Assembly: GCA_021778575.1 (NCBI GenBank)
Contig: JAJYCH010000038.1
Coordinates: 1 to 14,249, forward strand
Source of the DNA: Planctomycetota bacterium
GTDB lineage: Bacteria; Planctomycetota; Planctomycetia; Isosphaerales; Isosphaeraceae
DNA length: 14,249 bases
Direction: 5' to 3'
Shown here: positions 7,045 to 14,072 of the stretch, one piece after another
How positions within the stretch are numbered: the stretch's first letter is position 1
Layout: each line of letters opens with the position of its first letter
The notes under the pieces: generated by a model
Databases searched by the model: none
What the model saw: only the letters and a program-made list of their open reading frames with translations
Told to the model about the DNA's origin: nothing
Position numbers and translations under genes: made by a program

Positions 7045-7875
7045 GTGAAGAACTGGATCGGTCCGAAAAAGTCGTTGCGGGTGCTGCTTGCCAGCTTGCT
7101 GGCGACAACGGTCATGGTGGGACCGGCCTGGGGTTGGGGTCGGATCGGCCATCGGGTCGCGGGAAAGATCACCGAGACTCGGCTGACTCCGACCGCGAAA
7201 GCGGCCGTCGACGCACTCCTCACGCCGGGCGAGAGCATCGCCGATGTCTCGACCTGGGCCGATGAGGTCCGCCGCGACCGTCGCGAGTCCGGCCCCTGGC
7301 ATTACATCAACATCCCCATCACCGAACCCCGCTACGACGCCCGGTTCGTGCCCAAAGAAGGCTGCGTCGTCACCAAGATCGACGACTTCCGCAAGATCCT
7401 GGCCGACACCAAGGCTCCCCGGATCGAGCGGCAAGAAGCGCTCAAGTTCCTGATCCACTTCGTCCAGGACATGCACCAGCCGGTCCACGTCGGCCATCGC
7501 GATGACCGGGGCGGTAACGACCTCCAGGTCCAGTTCTTCGAGAAGGGTTCGAACCTCCACTCGGTCTGGGATTCGGGACTGATCGAGCACGCCAACCACA
7601 CCGAGAAAGAATGGGTCGAGATTCTCTCGAAGGCCATCACCCCCGAGCAGGTGGAAGCCTGGTCCAAAGGAACTCCGGCCGACTGGGCGACCGAAAGCCT
7701 GGAAATCGCCCGAGGTGCCTATCAAAACGCACCCGGCACCGACGCCCTCAAAAAAGGGGCCAAGCTCGGCCAGCCCTACCAGGATGCCAACCTCCCGTTC
7801 GCCGAGAAACGGATCGAGATGGCCGCCGTCCGCCTGGCCTGGATCTTGAACGCGACCTTTCCGGAAACCAAGTAA
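7045..7875 (+). CDS. Secreted zinc-dependent S1/P1-type nuclease
   Basis: A 276-aa protein of the S1/P1 family, which hydrolyses single-stranded DNA and RNA (some members also 3'-nucleotides) with a three-zinc centre. The GTG start gives a good signal peptide: Lys/Arg n-region, hydrophobic core LLASLLATTVMV, and AWG|WG cleavage between residues 30 and 31. This matters because the mature N-terminal Trp is itself a zinc ligand in P1 nuclease. All nine family ligands can be placed: Trp31, His36 (WGRIGH), Asp73 (STWADE), His86 (WHYINIP), His138, Asp142 and His148 (IHFVQDMHQPVH), His172 and Asp176 (NLHSVWD). The length matches bacterial members. It contains a single cysteine (Cys107), so it lacks the disulfides of the fungal enzymes. 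Periplasmic or extracellular nutrient-nucleic-acid degradation is the likely role. A small secreted protein gene follows after 43 bases. Confidence 0.95.
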   Translation: MKNWIGPKKSLRVLLASLLATTVMVGPAWGWGRIGHRVAGKITETRLTPTAKAAVDALLTPGESIADVSTWADEVRRDRRESGPWHYINIPITEPRYDARFVPKEGCVVTKIDDFRKILADTKAPRIERQEALKFLIHFVQDMHQPVHVGHRDDRGGNDLQVQFFEKGSNLHSVWDSGLIEHANHTEKEWVEILSKAITPEQVEAWSKGTPADWATESLEIARGAYQNAPGTDALKKGAKLGQPYQDANLPFAEKRIEMAAVRLAWILNATFPETK

Positions 7876-7918
7876 ATCGTGACGACCGATCGATTGATCC
7901 AAGGGAGAGAGAGCATCA

Positions 7919-8233
7919 ATGAGAACCCTGATCGGATTCCTGGGCTTCACGCTGCTGGCCGCGCCGATCGGCTCGGCCGATGACGGAGCGAAGCGGGTCA
8001 GGGTTGACCGGGCTCGAAACCTTGCGGCTTATTACGAGAGGATCGGCCAGCAACGCTCCGCCGAATCGTACAGGCGACTTGCCGACCATCTCGATCCTCG
8101 CCCAGCGCTGTACGTCGCGCCAATCTCGTCCGTGATCCTGCCGCCTGACGAGGTTGAGCGGCGGAATCAGGCGCTCATCAAAGCACTCGAAGCGGCCGAT
8201 CCGGAGCAACGTTTTCGACGGATGCCTCGATAA
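7919..8233 (+). CDS. Small secreted protein of unknown function
   Basis: A 104-aa protein not recognised as any family. It has a clear signal peptide (MRTLIGFLGFTLLAAPIGSA, cleavage probably after GSA near residue 20). The mature part is about 84 residues, rich in Arg and Ala, with two probable helices (around NLAAYYERIGQQRSAESYRR and the C-terminal ERRNQALIKALEAA) joined by a Pro-containing segment. An AAGGGAGAG ribosome binding site lies about ten bases before the ATG. It starts 43 bases after the S1/P1 nuclease stop with no terminator in between, so the two are probably co-transcribed and the product may act in the same compartment. The stop faces the convergent TerC-family gene 30 bases away. 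The opposite strand is also open here, but it has no signal peptide or ribosome binding site. Confidence 0.72.
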   Translation: MRTLIGFLGFTLLAAPIGSADDGAKRVRVDRARNLAAYYERIGQQRSAESYRRLADHLDPRPALYVAPISSVILPPDEVERRNQALIKALEAADPEQRFRRMPR

Positions 8234-8263
8234 CCGGCGGATCATTCTCGAAGCAATCTCATC

Positions 8264-9139
8264 TCACTTTACTGTCCGAGCCGTCGCCATCAGGTCGCTG
8301 GGGCTGGAGGGATGCAGTTCCTCGGTCTTTGCTGGTGGTTTCGGCTTGGAAACCAGGCTCATCGCGATGATCAAGCCCATCACCGACCAGAACAGCCACG
8401 AGTTGATCTCGAACGGAACCTGATCGAGCCAGGCGGGGAGCGACTCGCGCCAGTTGCCCGCGTCGAGCTTGAACTCGGGATGAACGGCGTCGTGGAGACC
8501 GCCGCCGAGCAGCTTCAAACCGATCCAGCCAACCAGGTAATAGGCTCCGCGAGCCAGCCCCTGAAACTTTTCGAGCAGGATCAGGAAATAACCGGCGACG
8601 AACCGCATGGCGATGATCCCGAGAATCCCGCCGATATAGATGACCAGAAGTTTCAGGTCGACCACCACGTTGACCGTCGGGATCGTGAACAGCTCGATCC
8701 CACCATAGCGTTTGGGCAAGGCTTCCGCCGTGGCCACGGCGGCGAGGATCGAGTCGACCGAGAAGATGATATCGGTCAGCTCCACTCCGACCACCGTTCC
8801 CCAGAACCCTTCGCCGTGGCGCGGGCGAAGATTGACCTCGGTGGAACTCTCGCCATGCGTCAAATGTGAAAGCGCGATATAAAGAAGATAGATTCCTCCC
8901 ACCGCCTTCAAGATCCAGTAATGTAGGAGCGCCGCGGCAAAGACCACGGCGATCAGACGAAACGCGAACGCGCCGATCAAGCCATAGCGCAGCGCCCGTT
9001 TTTGCTGATCCTTGGGGAGGTGGCGGACCATCACGGCCAGCACCAGAGCGTTATCGGCGCTCAACAAGCCTTCGAGCACGACGAGCGTTGCCACCGTGAC
9101 GAATAGCGCCATGAATCCTGCGGCGTCGATGCCCCACAT
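8264..9139 (-). CDS. TerC-family integral membrane protein
   Basis: A 291-aa inner-membrane protein with about seven to eight hydrophobic segments, matching the TerC family (Alx/YkoY-type). Family members are linked to manganese export or to metalating exported proteins, and to tellurite resistance in the ter operons. The two acidic family motifs are intact: EGLLSADNA (Glu23, Asp29, Asn30) in the first helix and GVELTDIIFSVDSI (Glu120, Asp123, Asp129), which together are thought to bind metal in the membrane. The start ATG at 9137-9139 has a GAGGAG ribosome binding site nine bases upstream; a TTG seven codons earlier overlaps that site and is less likely. The C-terminal tail after about residue 270 is soluble and charged. 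No other ter genes are nearby, so a tellurite role is not supported; metal handling is the safer reading. Confidence 0.92.
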   Translation of the reverse strand: MWGIDAAGFMALFVTVATLVVLEGLLSADNALVLAVMVRHLPKDQQKRALRYGLIGAFAFRLIAVVFAAALLHYWILKAVGGIYLLYIALSHLTHGESSTEVNLRPRHGEGFWGTVVGVELTDIIFSVDSILAAVATAEALPKRYGGIELFTIPTVNVVVDLKLLVIYIGGILGIIAMRFVAGYFLILLEKFQGLARGAYYLVGWIGLKLLGGGLHDAVHPEFKLDAGNWRESLPAWLDQVPFEINSWLFWSVMGLIIAMSLVSKPKPPAKTEELHPSSPSDLMATARTVK

Positions 9140-9148
9140 GTTCGGGGA

Positions 9149-9154
9149 CTCCTC
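9149..9154 (-). promoter_or_regulatory. Ribosome binding site for the TerC-family gene
   Basis: GAGGAG on the minus strand, nine bases before ATG 9137-9139. It overlaps the codons that would follow the alternative TTG start at 9158-9160, so it argues for the ATG. Confidence 0.75.
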
Positions 9155-9250
9155 ACGCAAAGAGAGGGACCGGGCCAGAACCCAGGCCCCCAGGCAAATC
9201 TCAGGGAGTCCAGTGCCATTTCACCAGCAAGACGGACACCCTAACACAGA

Positions 9251-9278
9251 ATTGTCCGCTCGGCGACCCCTCCGTCAA
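9251..9278 (-). promoter_or_regulatory. Candidate sigma-70-type promoter for the TerC-family gene
   Basis: On the minus strand TTGACG (9273-9278) is followed after 16 bases by GACAAT (9251-9256). The -35 matches five of six consensus bases and the -10 four of six. It lies about 112 bases upstream of the start codon, leaving a medium-length leader. Based on consensus matching only. Confidence 0.35.
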
Positions 9279-9443
9279 GAGGATCGAGCGACGAAATCTG
9301 ACGTCGGGCAAATTCACGAACATGCGGCAAACGCTCGATGAGACTGGTCTTTCGTCAATTCAACGGGTAAATTAGTCCAGTCTGACGAGAATCGGCCGGG
9401 ACGATCGACGCGGCAAGCCTCCAGGAAACGTGGGAGACATGGC

Positions 9444-10244
9444 ATGCGCAGCGTATCACTGACCGGGTTCGCTCGACTCATTCTCCTGCTCCTCGGCCTG
9501 CTCTTCCTCAACGCCACGATCGCGACCGCCCAGACGCCTCCGCCGCCAACTTCGGCCGGGGAACCTGCAAAAACGAAGCCAAAAGTCAAAGAAACCCCGC
9601 CAACCCGGACCAGTTCGTCGCGAAGCAAACCGGGCGACGACCAGCCGGTCGTGATGTCGGCCGAAGCGCTGGCGAAGGCCCGAGGAAAAACCGGCGACAA
9701 GGATCGTTACGGCGCCGGTCCCGACTGGAGCGAAATCCCCCCCTGGCGTCAGACCTCGTTCTTCGGCATCCGCGCCGAAGGGCAGTTGTTCATCTACGTT
9801 GTCGACTGCTCCGGAAGCATGGTTGACGAAGACCGGCTCGACCGGGCCAAGAGCGAGTTGCGGCGGAGCATCAATGGCATGCAGTCGCCCCAGCGGTTCA
9901 AGGTGATTTTCTACAACGATCACCCCGTGCCGATGCCTGGCGAATTACCCAAACCCGCCGACCAGTCGTCGAAGAATTCGCTCTCGAACTGGCTGAACCT
10001 GATCGAACCGTTCGGTCCGACCGATCCCCGGAGTTCGCTCGCGCAGGCCCTGGCGTTGAAGCCGGACGCCGTTTTCTTGCTCTCCGACGGCGCGTTTCCG
10101 GAAGGAACGCCCGAGGCCATTGCCCGGCTCAACTCCAAGAAGGTGCCGATCCACTGCATCGACCTCGCCAACGGGGCTGCGGGCGACGATCTCCGCAAGA
10201 TCGCCGCCGAATCCGGCGGTCAGTACGCCGCTCGGGGGCGTTGA
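9444..10244 (+). CDS. Exported von Willebrand factor A (VWA) domain protein
   Basis: A 266-aa protein. The first 29 residues form a signal peptide or membrane anchor (leucine run LILLLLGLLFLNATIATA). A disordered Pro/Thr/Ser/Lys-rich spacer follows to about residue 95, then the short motif WRQTSFFGI, then a VWA domain from about 113 to the end. The metal-ion-dependent adhesion site is complete: Asp121, Ser123 and Ser125 in DCSGSM, Thr193 in GPTDP, and Asp215 in LLSDG. VWA domains bind ligand proteins through a bound divalent metal; no enzymatic role is expected. GGGAG lies seven bases before the ATG. The layout (spacer, FFG motif, minimal VWA) resembles a type I associate with planctomycetes, which is recollection rather than a search result. 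The gene converges on the coiled-coil operon, with 25 bases between stops, so joint function is suggested but not shown. Confidence 0.88.
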   Translation: MRSVSLTGFARLILLLLGLLFLNATIATAQTPPPPTSAGEPAKTKPKVKETPPTRTSSSRSKPGDDQPVVMSAEALAKARGKTGDKDRYGAGPDWSEIPPWRQTSFFGIRAEGQLFIYVVDCSGSMVDEDRLDRAKSELRRSINGMQSPQRFKVIFYNDHPVPMPGELPKPADQSSKNSLSNWLNLIEPFGPTDPRSSLAQALALKPDAVFLLSDGAFPEGTPEAIARLNSKKVPIHCIDLANGAAGDDLRKIAAESGGQYAARGR

Positions 10245-10269
10245 AAACGCGGATTATCTGCCGATCTGC

Positions 10270-11376
10270 TCACTGACCCGCCGAGACCGATCCCGACGGA
10301 CTTCCTCGGATCGAGGTCCCTTCGGGCAACGGTCGGGCCGCGACCAGAAACCCTCGGGCGTGGAGGTCGTCACGCAGTTTCCGGTAAAGCGGGAAGCCGT
10401 TGGGATAGATCCACATCGTGATCGTGTCCCGACCCGGCGTGAGTTGACGGATCGCCCGGCCGTAATTCGACGAGTTCGATCGACTACTCTCGAACGTGTC
10501 GCCATAAGACCCCGAATCGGCGACGATCTCCCAGCCGAGCAGGTTGTAGGAAGTCTCCCGAACGTTTCCCTCTTCGGAAAGCCCCATCGGCAAGGCCCGG
10601 CCCAGTTCGTACCGGAGCGAGAACGGACCGACGGGACCGACGGTCGCCGCGATCCGGCCGCGCGCGTTACCGCCCCGAAGGCGGAGCCTGGCGTCGGTCT
10701 TGACCATCTCGACGAGTCGGTCGAGGTCGATGAACGCGACCCGGTCGTCGCGGACCTGGAAATGATATTCGGTCCCATCGGTCGGCTTGGCGACCGCGCT
10801 CCGGGCCATCAGAGCCTTCGACTTGGGCTGGGGAACCCGCTCGATTGCCGCCAGCTCGTTCTTGAGGCGGTCGCGTTCTCCTTTCAGGAATCCCCCTTTG
10901 GTCGTCACGGAGGCAATCCGGCTGCTCGGGTCCTTGACCCGCGAGGCGATCGAGCGACTTTCCGCCTGATCCTTGGCGGCCTGCAAGGTCGCGGCCTGAA
11001 GCGCGTGTTCGGCCTCGGCCAGCCGAGCCTCGGCGCGGGCTCGCTCGCGACTGGCCTGGTCGAGCGACGCCTCGGCCTGAGCGACCGCCGCCTGGTCGAT
11101 GACCGGTGCCGGAGGTGTCGGCCGGCGCGGCGGTTTGGCCACAGGTTGACTCGGGGCGGGCGGAGCCACTTCCGGCTCCGGCGTCGACGCGGCCAGGGCG
11201 ATCGTCGGAGCGACCTTGGGCGCTTCCACCTTGGGTTTGAATTGCCAGAACCCGATTCCCAGCAAGGTCACGACCAGCAAGGCCGGCCGGGCCAGAATCC
11301 GGGCGTATGACTCGACGGGCGGGCCGGAACCGTCGGGCGGGGGCGAGTTGTCGGAGCGGGCGGATTGGTCGATCAT
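10270..11376 (-). CDS. Single-pass membrane-anchored coiled-coil protein of unknown function (second gene of coupled pair)
   Basis: A 368-aa protein not assigned to a named family. Visible parts: a short polar N-terminus (residues 1-28), one hydrophobic segment (about 30-45, RPALLVVTLLGIGFWQF), a Pro/Ala-rich spacer (about 48-92), an Ala/Glu/Arg heptad-rich coiled coil (about 93-185), and a folded C-terminal domain (about 195-350). The domain contains TMWIYPNGFPLYRKLRDDL near its end, resembling the domain found twice in the upstream gene product. Arg residues flank the membrane segment and the N-terminus is short, so most of the protein probably lies outside the cytoplasm. The chosen ATG (11374-11376) overlaps the upstream TGA stop by one base (TGATG), with GGAG eight bases before it; a GTG one codon earlier is possible. 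This arrangement implies translational coupling. The gene end is 25 bases from the convergent VWA gene stop. Confidence 0.8.
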   Translation of the reverse strand: MIDQSARSDNSPPPDGSGPPVESYARILARPALLVVTLLGIGFWQFKPKVEAPKVAPTIALAASTPEPEVAPPAPSQPVAKPPRRPTPPAPVIDQAAVAQAEASLDQASRERARAEARLAEAEHALQAATLQAAKDQAESRSIASRVKDPSSRIASVTTKGGFLKGERDRLKNELAAIERVPQPKSKALMARSAVAKPTDGTEYHFQVRDDRVAFIDLDRLVEMVKTDARLRLRGGNARGRIAATVGPVGPFSLRYELGRALPMGLSEEGNVRETSYNLLGWEIVADSGSYGDTFESSRSNSSNYGRAIRQLTPGRDTITMWIYPNGFPLYRKLRDDLHARGFLVAARPLPEGTSIRGSPSGSVSAGQ

Positions 11377-13916
11377 CACCAGCTCTCCGTGGGGAGAATC
11401 GTCAGATGGTCAGGATCGGCGACCTGGGTCGAGATCGGCCAGTCGAGCCCCGAGAGCAGAAATTGACCACGAGCCATCCAGTACGTGCTCTCGCCGCCCG
11501 GCTGAACCAGGAACCGGACCCGAGGCTCGATCGTCAGCTTCGGATTGGCCGTCCGTCGAGCCTTGACCAGGGCCACGATCTCGGTCTTGAGCAATCCCTC
11601 GCGGTTCTTCAGGGCGTCCGCCGTCACTCGATAACCGCCGGGCTGCACGATCACGCCACGAGGGTTGCAAACCACGACCATCTCGAACTTTCGGTCGATC
11701 GGCCGGGAATTGTCCGACGCCGGCAAGTTCGGAACCGGACGGTCCGAGCGGGGCGGAGGCACCGCTTCGGGCGGTGGCGACAGGTTCGCGGGCGGGTTGA
11801 TCGGCGGCATCCCGACGGGGGGCGAGCCGGGCATCGGCAGACCCACGGCGAACGGCGGTGGCGGCGAATCCGAAGCGATCGACGGATTCGACGAGTCGCT
11901 CGGACCGATCACCCGGTTCGGCGTCGGACCGGTTTGCGGCGGCGGGACAGACGATCCTCGGGACGGATTGCTCGACCGGTTCTGGTTCGGGCTTCCGCTC
12001 GAACCCTGGAGCGTGCCGGGTGAAGCACCGTCAGGCTGCGTCGGATCGATCTCTTCCAGGGAACTGGTCGAGTTCGACGGCGGCGGGCTTGCGTTGGCGA
12101 TCAGGGACGGGTCGATACCAGTCGCGAACGGCCGGGAGAAGGGGCCGATGTGGCGAACCGGGGGAGACTGATCCGGCGAAGGCGATCGTGGTCCAGCCGC
12201 CGCTCGGGCGTTGGCAAGTTGATCGACGGGCATCCCGGGGGAAGGCAACACGTAGGGACTGGGTGGACTGGGCGCTTTTTGCGACGTTTCGGATCCGGCC
12301 GAAGCTGTTGAACTGGCTGATGCCGACGGCGGAGCCGTTCGAGGGCTGATGACCGGTGGGAAGTTTCCGGGACCGGTGGGACTCGCCGACTGGATCGCTG
12401 GAGGTGGCGGAAGATTCGCGCTATCAAGGCTGGAACTCTCTGGGGGAACGGGAGTTCCGCCGCCGGGTTTGGACCCGGGTTCGAGCGGCGTGATCGGTCC
12501 GCCCAGCTTCAACTCACGCGGCGGGATCAACGAGCCAAGTTGCGACGGACCCGAGCCGACTCCTGGCGAAGGTTCCGCCGGACTGGCCCCCGAGGTTCCG
12601 CCGGGATAGCGAATTCCGCCGCCTGATCCCGACCCTCCCGCCGGGGGAAGGATTCCGGAGCCTGTCAAACCGTCGGCTCGGCCAGATCCACCAGAAATTC
12701 CCGAACCTGTTCCCCCAAAAGGGTTTCCGGACGAATCGCCGAATCCGGAGGGACGATTTCCCGAGCCTGTACCGCCCAGAGTCACCCCTCTGTTCCGTGA
12801 CGGCGCGGTCTGGGGCCTGGCGGGCCAGTGAAATTCGCCACCTGGGTCCGAGGCGGGCGCGGCGGGGGAACCGGTCCCGGTCGGGAGCCCGAGGTTGGGG
12901 AGACTTTCGTCCTCGGCGGCCGAAGCACCGGATTGCCTTGAGCGGAGATTCGCCAGAGGGTCGGGCCGGGATGCGGGGATCGGTCCCGAGCCGTCCCAGG
13001 TCTTGAAATCGTCGAGGTCGGGGAAGTCGATTTCCCAGTCCTGGTCGGCCAGTTCGTAACCGAAGGTAATTCCAAGCGATTCGAGCCGGCCCCGGGCTTC
13101 GTAGTAGGTCCGAATTCCATCGGGGCGGACCAGGAAGAAGATGTAGGGGATGACTACCTGGCCGTCGGGCGACGCGTTCCCTTGAATCCGGATCGCCTCG
13201 CGAGCGATGGTCGCGACGAACGGGTTGCGGGTCGGACCAAAGCCCATGGCCAGGTCGAGCAGGGTGAATTCGATCCCCTGGGGGCGAATGATCGCGCTGC
13301 CGTTGACGCACTCGACGACGATCGGTCGCCGCCAGGTGCCGTTCTGGCCGCGATGGGGCAAGATGGCGGTACTGGGGCGTGATCGAGCTTGCGCCGCAAG
13401 AGCTTTGCGGGCATCGACTTCCTTCTCCAGCGCGTCGCGTTCGAGCGCCAGTTCGTCGGCCTCGGTTTCGAGCTTGTGGAGCTTGGTCTGGAGCGAATCG
13501 AGCTGGAGCCTGACGAGTGCGTCGCGTCGTCGCCACCGTTCCGACTCGATCTCCGCCGCCTTTCGAGCTTCCACCAGCGCCGCCGCTTTCCGATCGGCCC
13601 TGGCGGCTTCGAGCAGTTGCTCGGCCTCGGCGGCGACCAGCTTGGAGACGATCTTGGCGGTCGGATCTTCGGGGGGAGCCGACGCGGGCGGTTCCGGCTC
13701 CTCGGCCACAGGTTCGGGCGGGGTCGGAGCCGGTTTGGGACGAACCGGTTCAGGCCGAGGCGGCGCGACCACGGCCACGGCCGGTTTGACCACGGCCGAG
13801 CGAGCCACGAATCGGCGATGGATCGCGATCACCAGTGCCAGCGATCCCGCCAGGCTGGCCAGGATCAGGACCAGCGGGACCAGTTCGGTCCCGATCCCCG
13901 ACCGTCCACGCCTCAT
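11376..13916 (-). CDS. Large membrane-anchored protein with coiled coil, long disordered linker and two copies of an unknown domain
   Basis: An 846-aa protein of no recognised family. Order of parts: Arg-rich start, one membrane segment (about 11-33, ELVPLVLILASLAGSLALVI), Pro/Glu/Val-rich spacer (44-85), heptad-rich coiled coil (about 88-180), domain copy 1 (about 196-300), a very long low-complexity linker (about 310-735) rich in Gly/Ser first and Pro/Ser/Asn later, and domain copy 2 (about 741-840) up to the C-terminus. The copies share VVxC with a Gly/Pro-rich turn, then FLV(R/Q)P(D/G)G, TY and ARG (FFLVRPDGIRTYYEARG and RFLVQPGGESTYWMARG). A GGGAGG ribosome binding site lies nine bases before the ATG at 13914-13916. 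The reading frame stays open across the low-complexity part with consistent codon use, so it is not a frameshift artefact. It probably spans the inner membrane once, with a large envelope portion; function unknown. Confidence 0.8.
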   Translation of the reverse strand: MRRGRSGIGTELVPLVLILASLAGSLALVIAIHRRFVARSAVVKPAVAVVAPPRPEPVRPKPAPTPPEPVAEEPEPPASAPPEDPTAKIVSKLVAAEAEQLLEAARADRKAAALVEARKAAEIESERWRRRDALVRLQLDSLQTKLHKLETEADELALERDALEKEVDARKALAAQARSRPSTAILPHRGQNGTWRRPIVVECVNGSAIIRPQGIEFTLLDLAMGFGPTRNPFVATIAREAIRIQGNASPDGQVVIPYIFFLVRPDGIRTYYEARGRLESLGITFGYELADQDWEIDFPDLDDFKTWDGSGPIPASRPDPLANLRSRQSGASAAEDESLPNLGLPTGTGSPAAPASDPGGEFHWPARPQTAPSRNRGVTLGGTGSGNRPSGFGDSSGNPFGGTGSGISGGSGRADGLTGSGILPPAGGSGSGGGIRYPGGTSGASPAEPSPGVGSGPSQLGSLIPPRELKLGGPITPLEPGSKPGGGTPVPPESSSLDSANLPPPPAIQSASPTGPGNFPPVISPRTAPPSASASSTASAGSETSQKAPSPPSPYVLPSPGMPVDQLANARAAAGPRSPSPDQSPPVRHIGPFSRPFATGIDPSLIANASPPPSNSTSSLEEIDPTQPDGASPGTLQGSSGSPNQNRSSNPSRGSSVPPPQTGPTPNRVIGPSDSSNPSIASDSPPPPFAVGLPMPGSPPVGMPPINPPANLSPPPEAVPPPRSDRPVPNLPASDNSRPIDRKFEMVVVCNPRGVIVQPGGYRVTADALKNREGLLKTEIVALVKARRTANPKLTIEPRVRFLVQPGGESTYWMARGQFLLSGLDWPISTQVADPDHLTILPTESW
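11383..11388 (-). promoter_or_regulatory. Internal ribosome binding site for the second gene of the coupled pair
   Basis: GGAGAG on the minus strand lies within the last codons of the 846-aa gene. From its GGAG there are eight bases to ATG 11374-11376 but only five to the GTG at 11377-11379, so the ATG is preferred. Confidence 0.6.
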
Positions 13917-13925
13917 GAGTCCGGG

Positions 13926-13931
13926 CCTCCC
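13926..13931 (-). promoter_or_regulatory. Ribosome binding site for the 846-aa coiled-coil protein gene
   Basis: GGGAGG on the minus strand, nine bases before ATG 13914-13916. A strong match, and it supports that start. Confidence 0.75.
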
Positions 13932-14072
13932 TGCCCTGTCATCCGGGTGCCGCGCCCCTCGTCGAGAACCGGCGGATGACGTCGCATCAGAAACGTGACC
14001 AATCTTCGCTATCGACCAACAAACACAGAGACTTGAGCAAAATCCTTTCTATCCACAAGATTCATCCGCACC

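Larger units (their letters stand above)
9140..9443. other. Divergent intergenic region between the TerC-family and VWA genes
   Basis: About 304 bases between divergent start codons. It holds the TerC-family ribosome binding site, a candidate minus-strand promoter (9251-9278), and a 7-bp inverted repeat (AGACTGG at 9341-9347, CCAGTCT at 9377-9383) that brackets an AT-richer patch where the VWA promoter may lie (TAAATT at 9367-9372 as possible -10). I searched by eye for a manganese riboswitch ahead of the TerC-family gene and did not find one. Confidence 0.5.

Noticed and set aside
6955..7950. 331-codon minus-strand frame opposite the nuclease gene
   Set aside because: The sense strand encodes a complete S1/P1 nuclease with all nine zinc ligands; the antisense frame has no recognisable motifs.
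8234..8263. Terminator between the convergent small secreted protein and TerC-family genes
   Set aside because: Only 30 bases, with no stable stem or T-run on either strand.
8264..9139. Tellurite-resistance (ter) locus
   Set aside because: Only a TerC-family gene is present, with no terZABDEF neighbours, so tellurite resistance should not be assigned.
9140..9440. Manganese (yybP-ykoY) riboswitch ahead of the TerC-family gene
   Set aside because: TerC/YkoY genes often carry one, so I looked, but the conserved loop segments and basal stem could not be found by eye. A covariance-model search would be decisive.
10120..11310. 396-codon plus-strand frame overlapping the VWA 3' end and antisense to the 368-aa protein gene
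   Set aside because: Arg/Pro-rich shadow composition, and it overlaps two better supported genes.
13207..13998. 263-codon plus-strand frame opposite the coiled-coil start
   Set aside because: Its Ser/Ala-rich composition is the complement of the Ala/Glu/Arg coiled-coil codons; no ribosome binding site.
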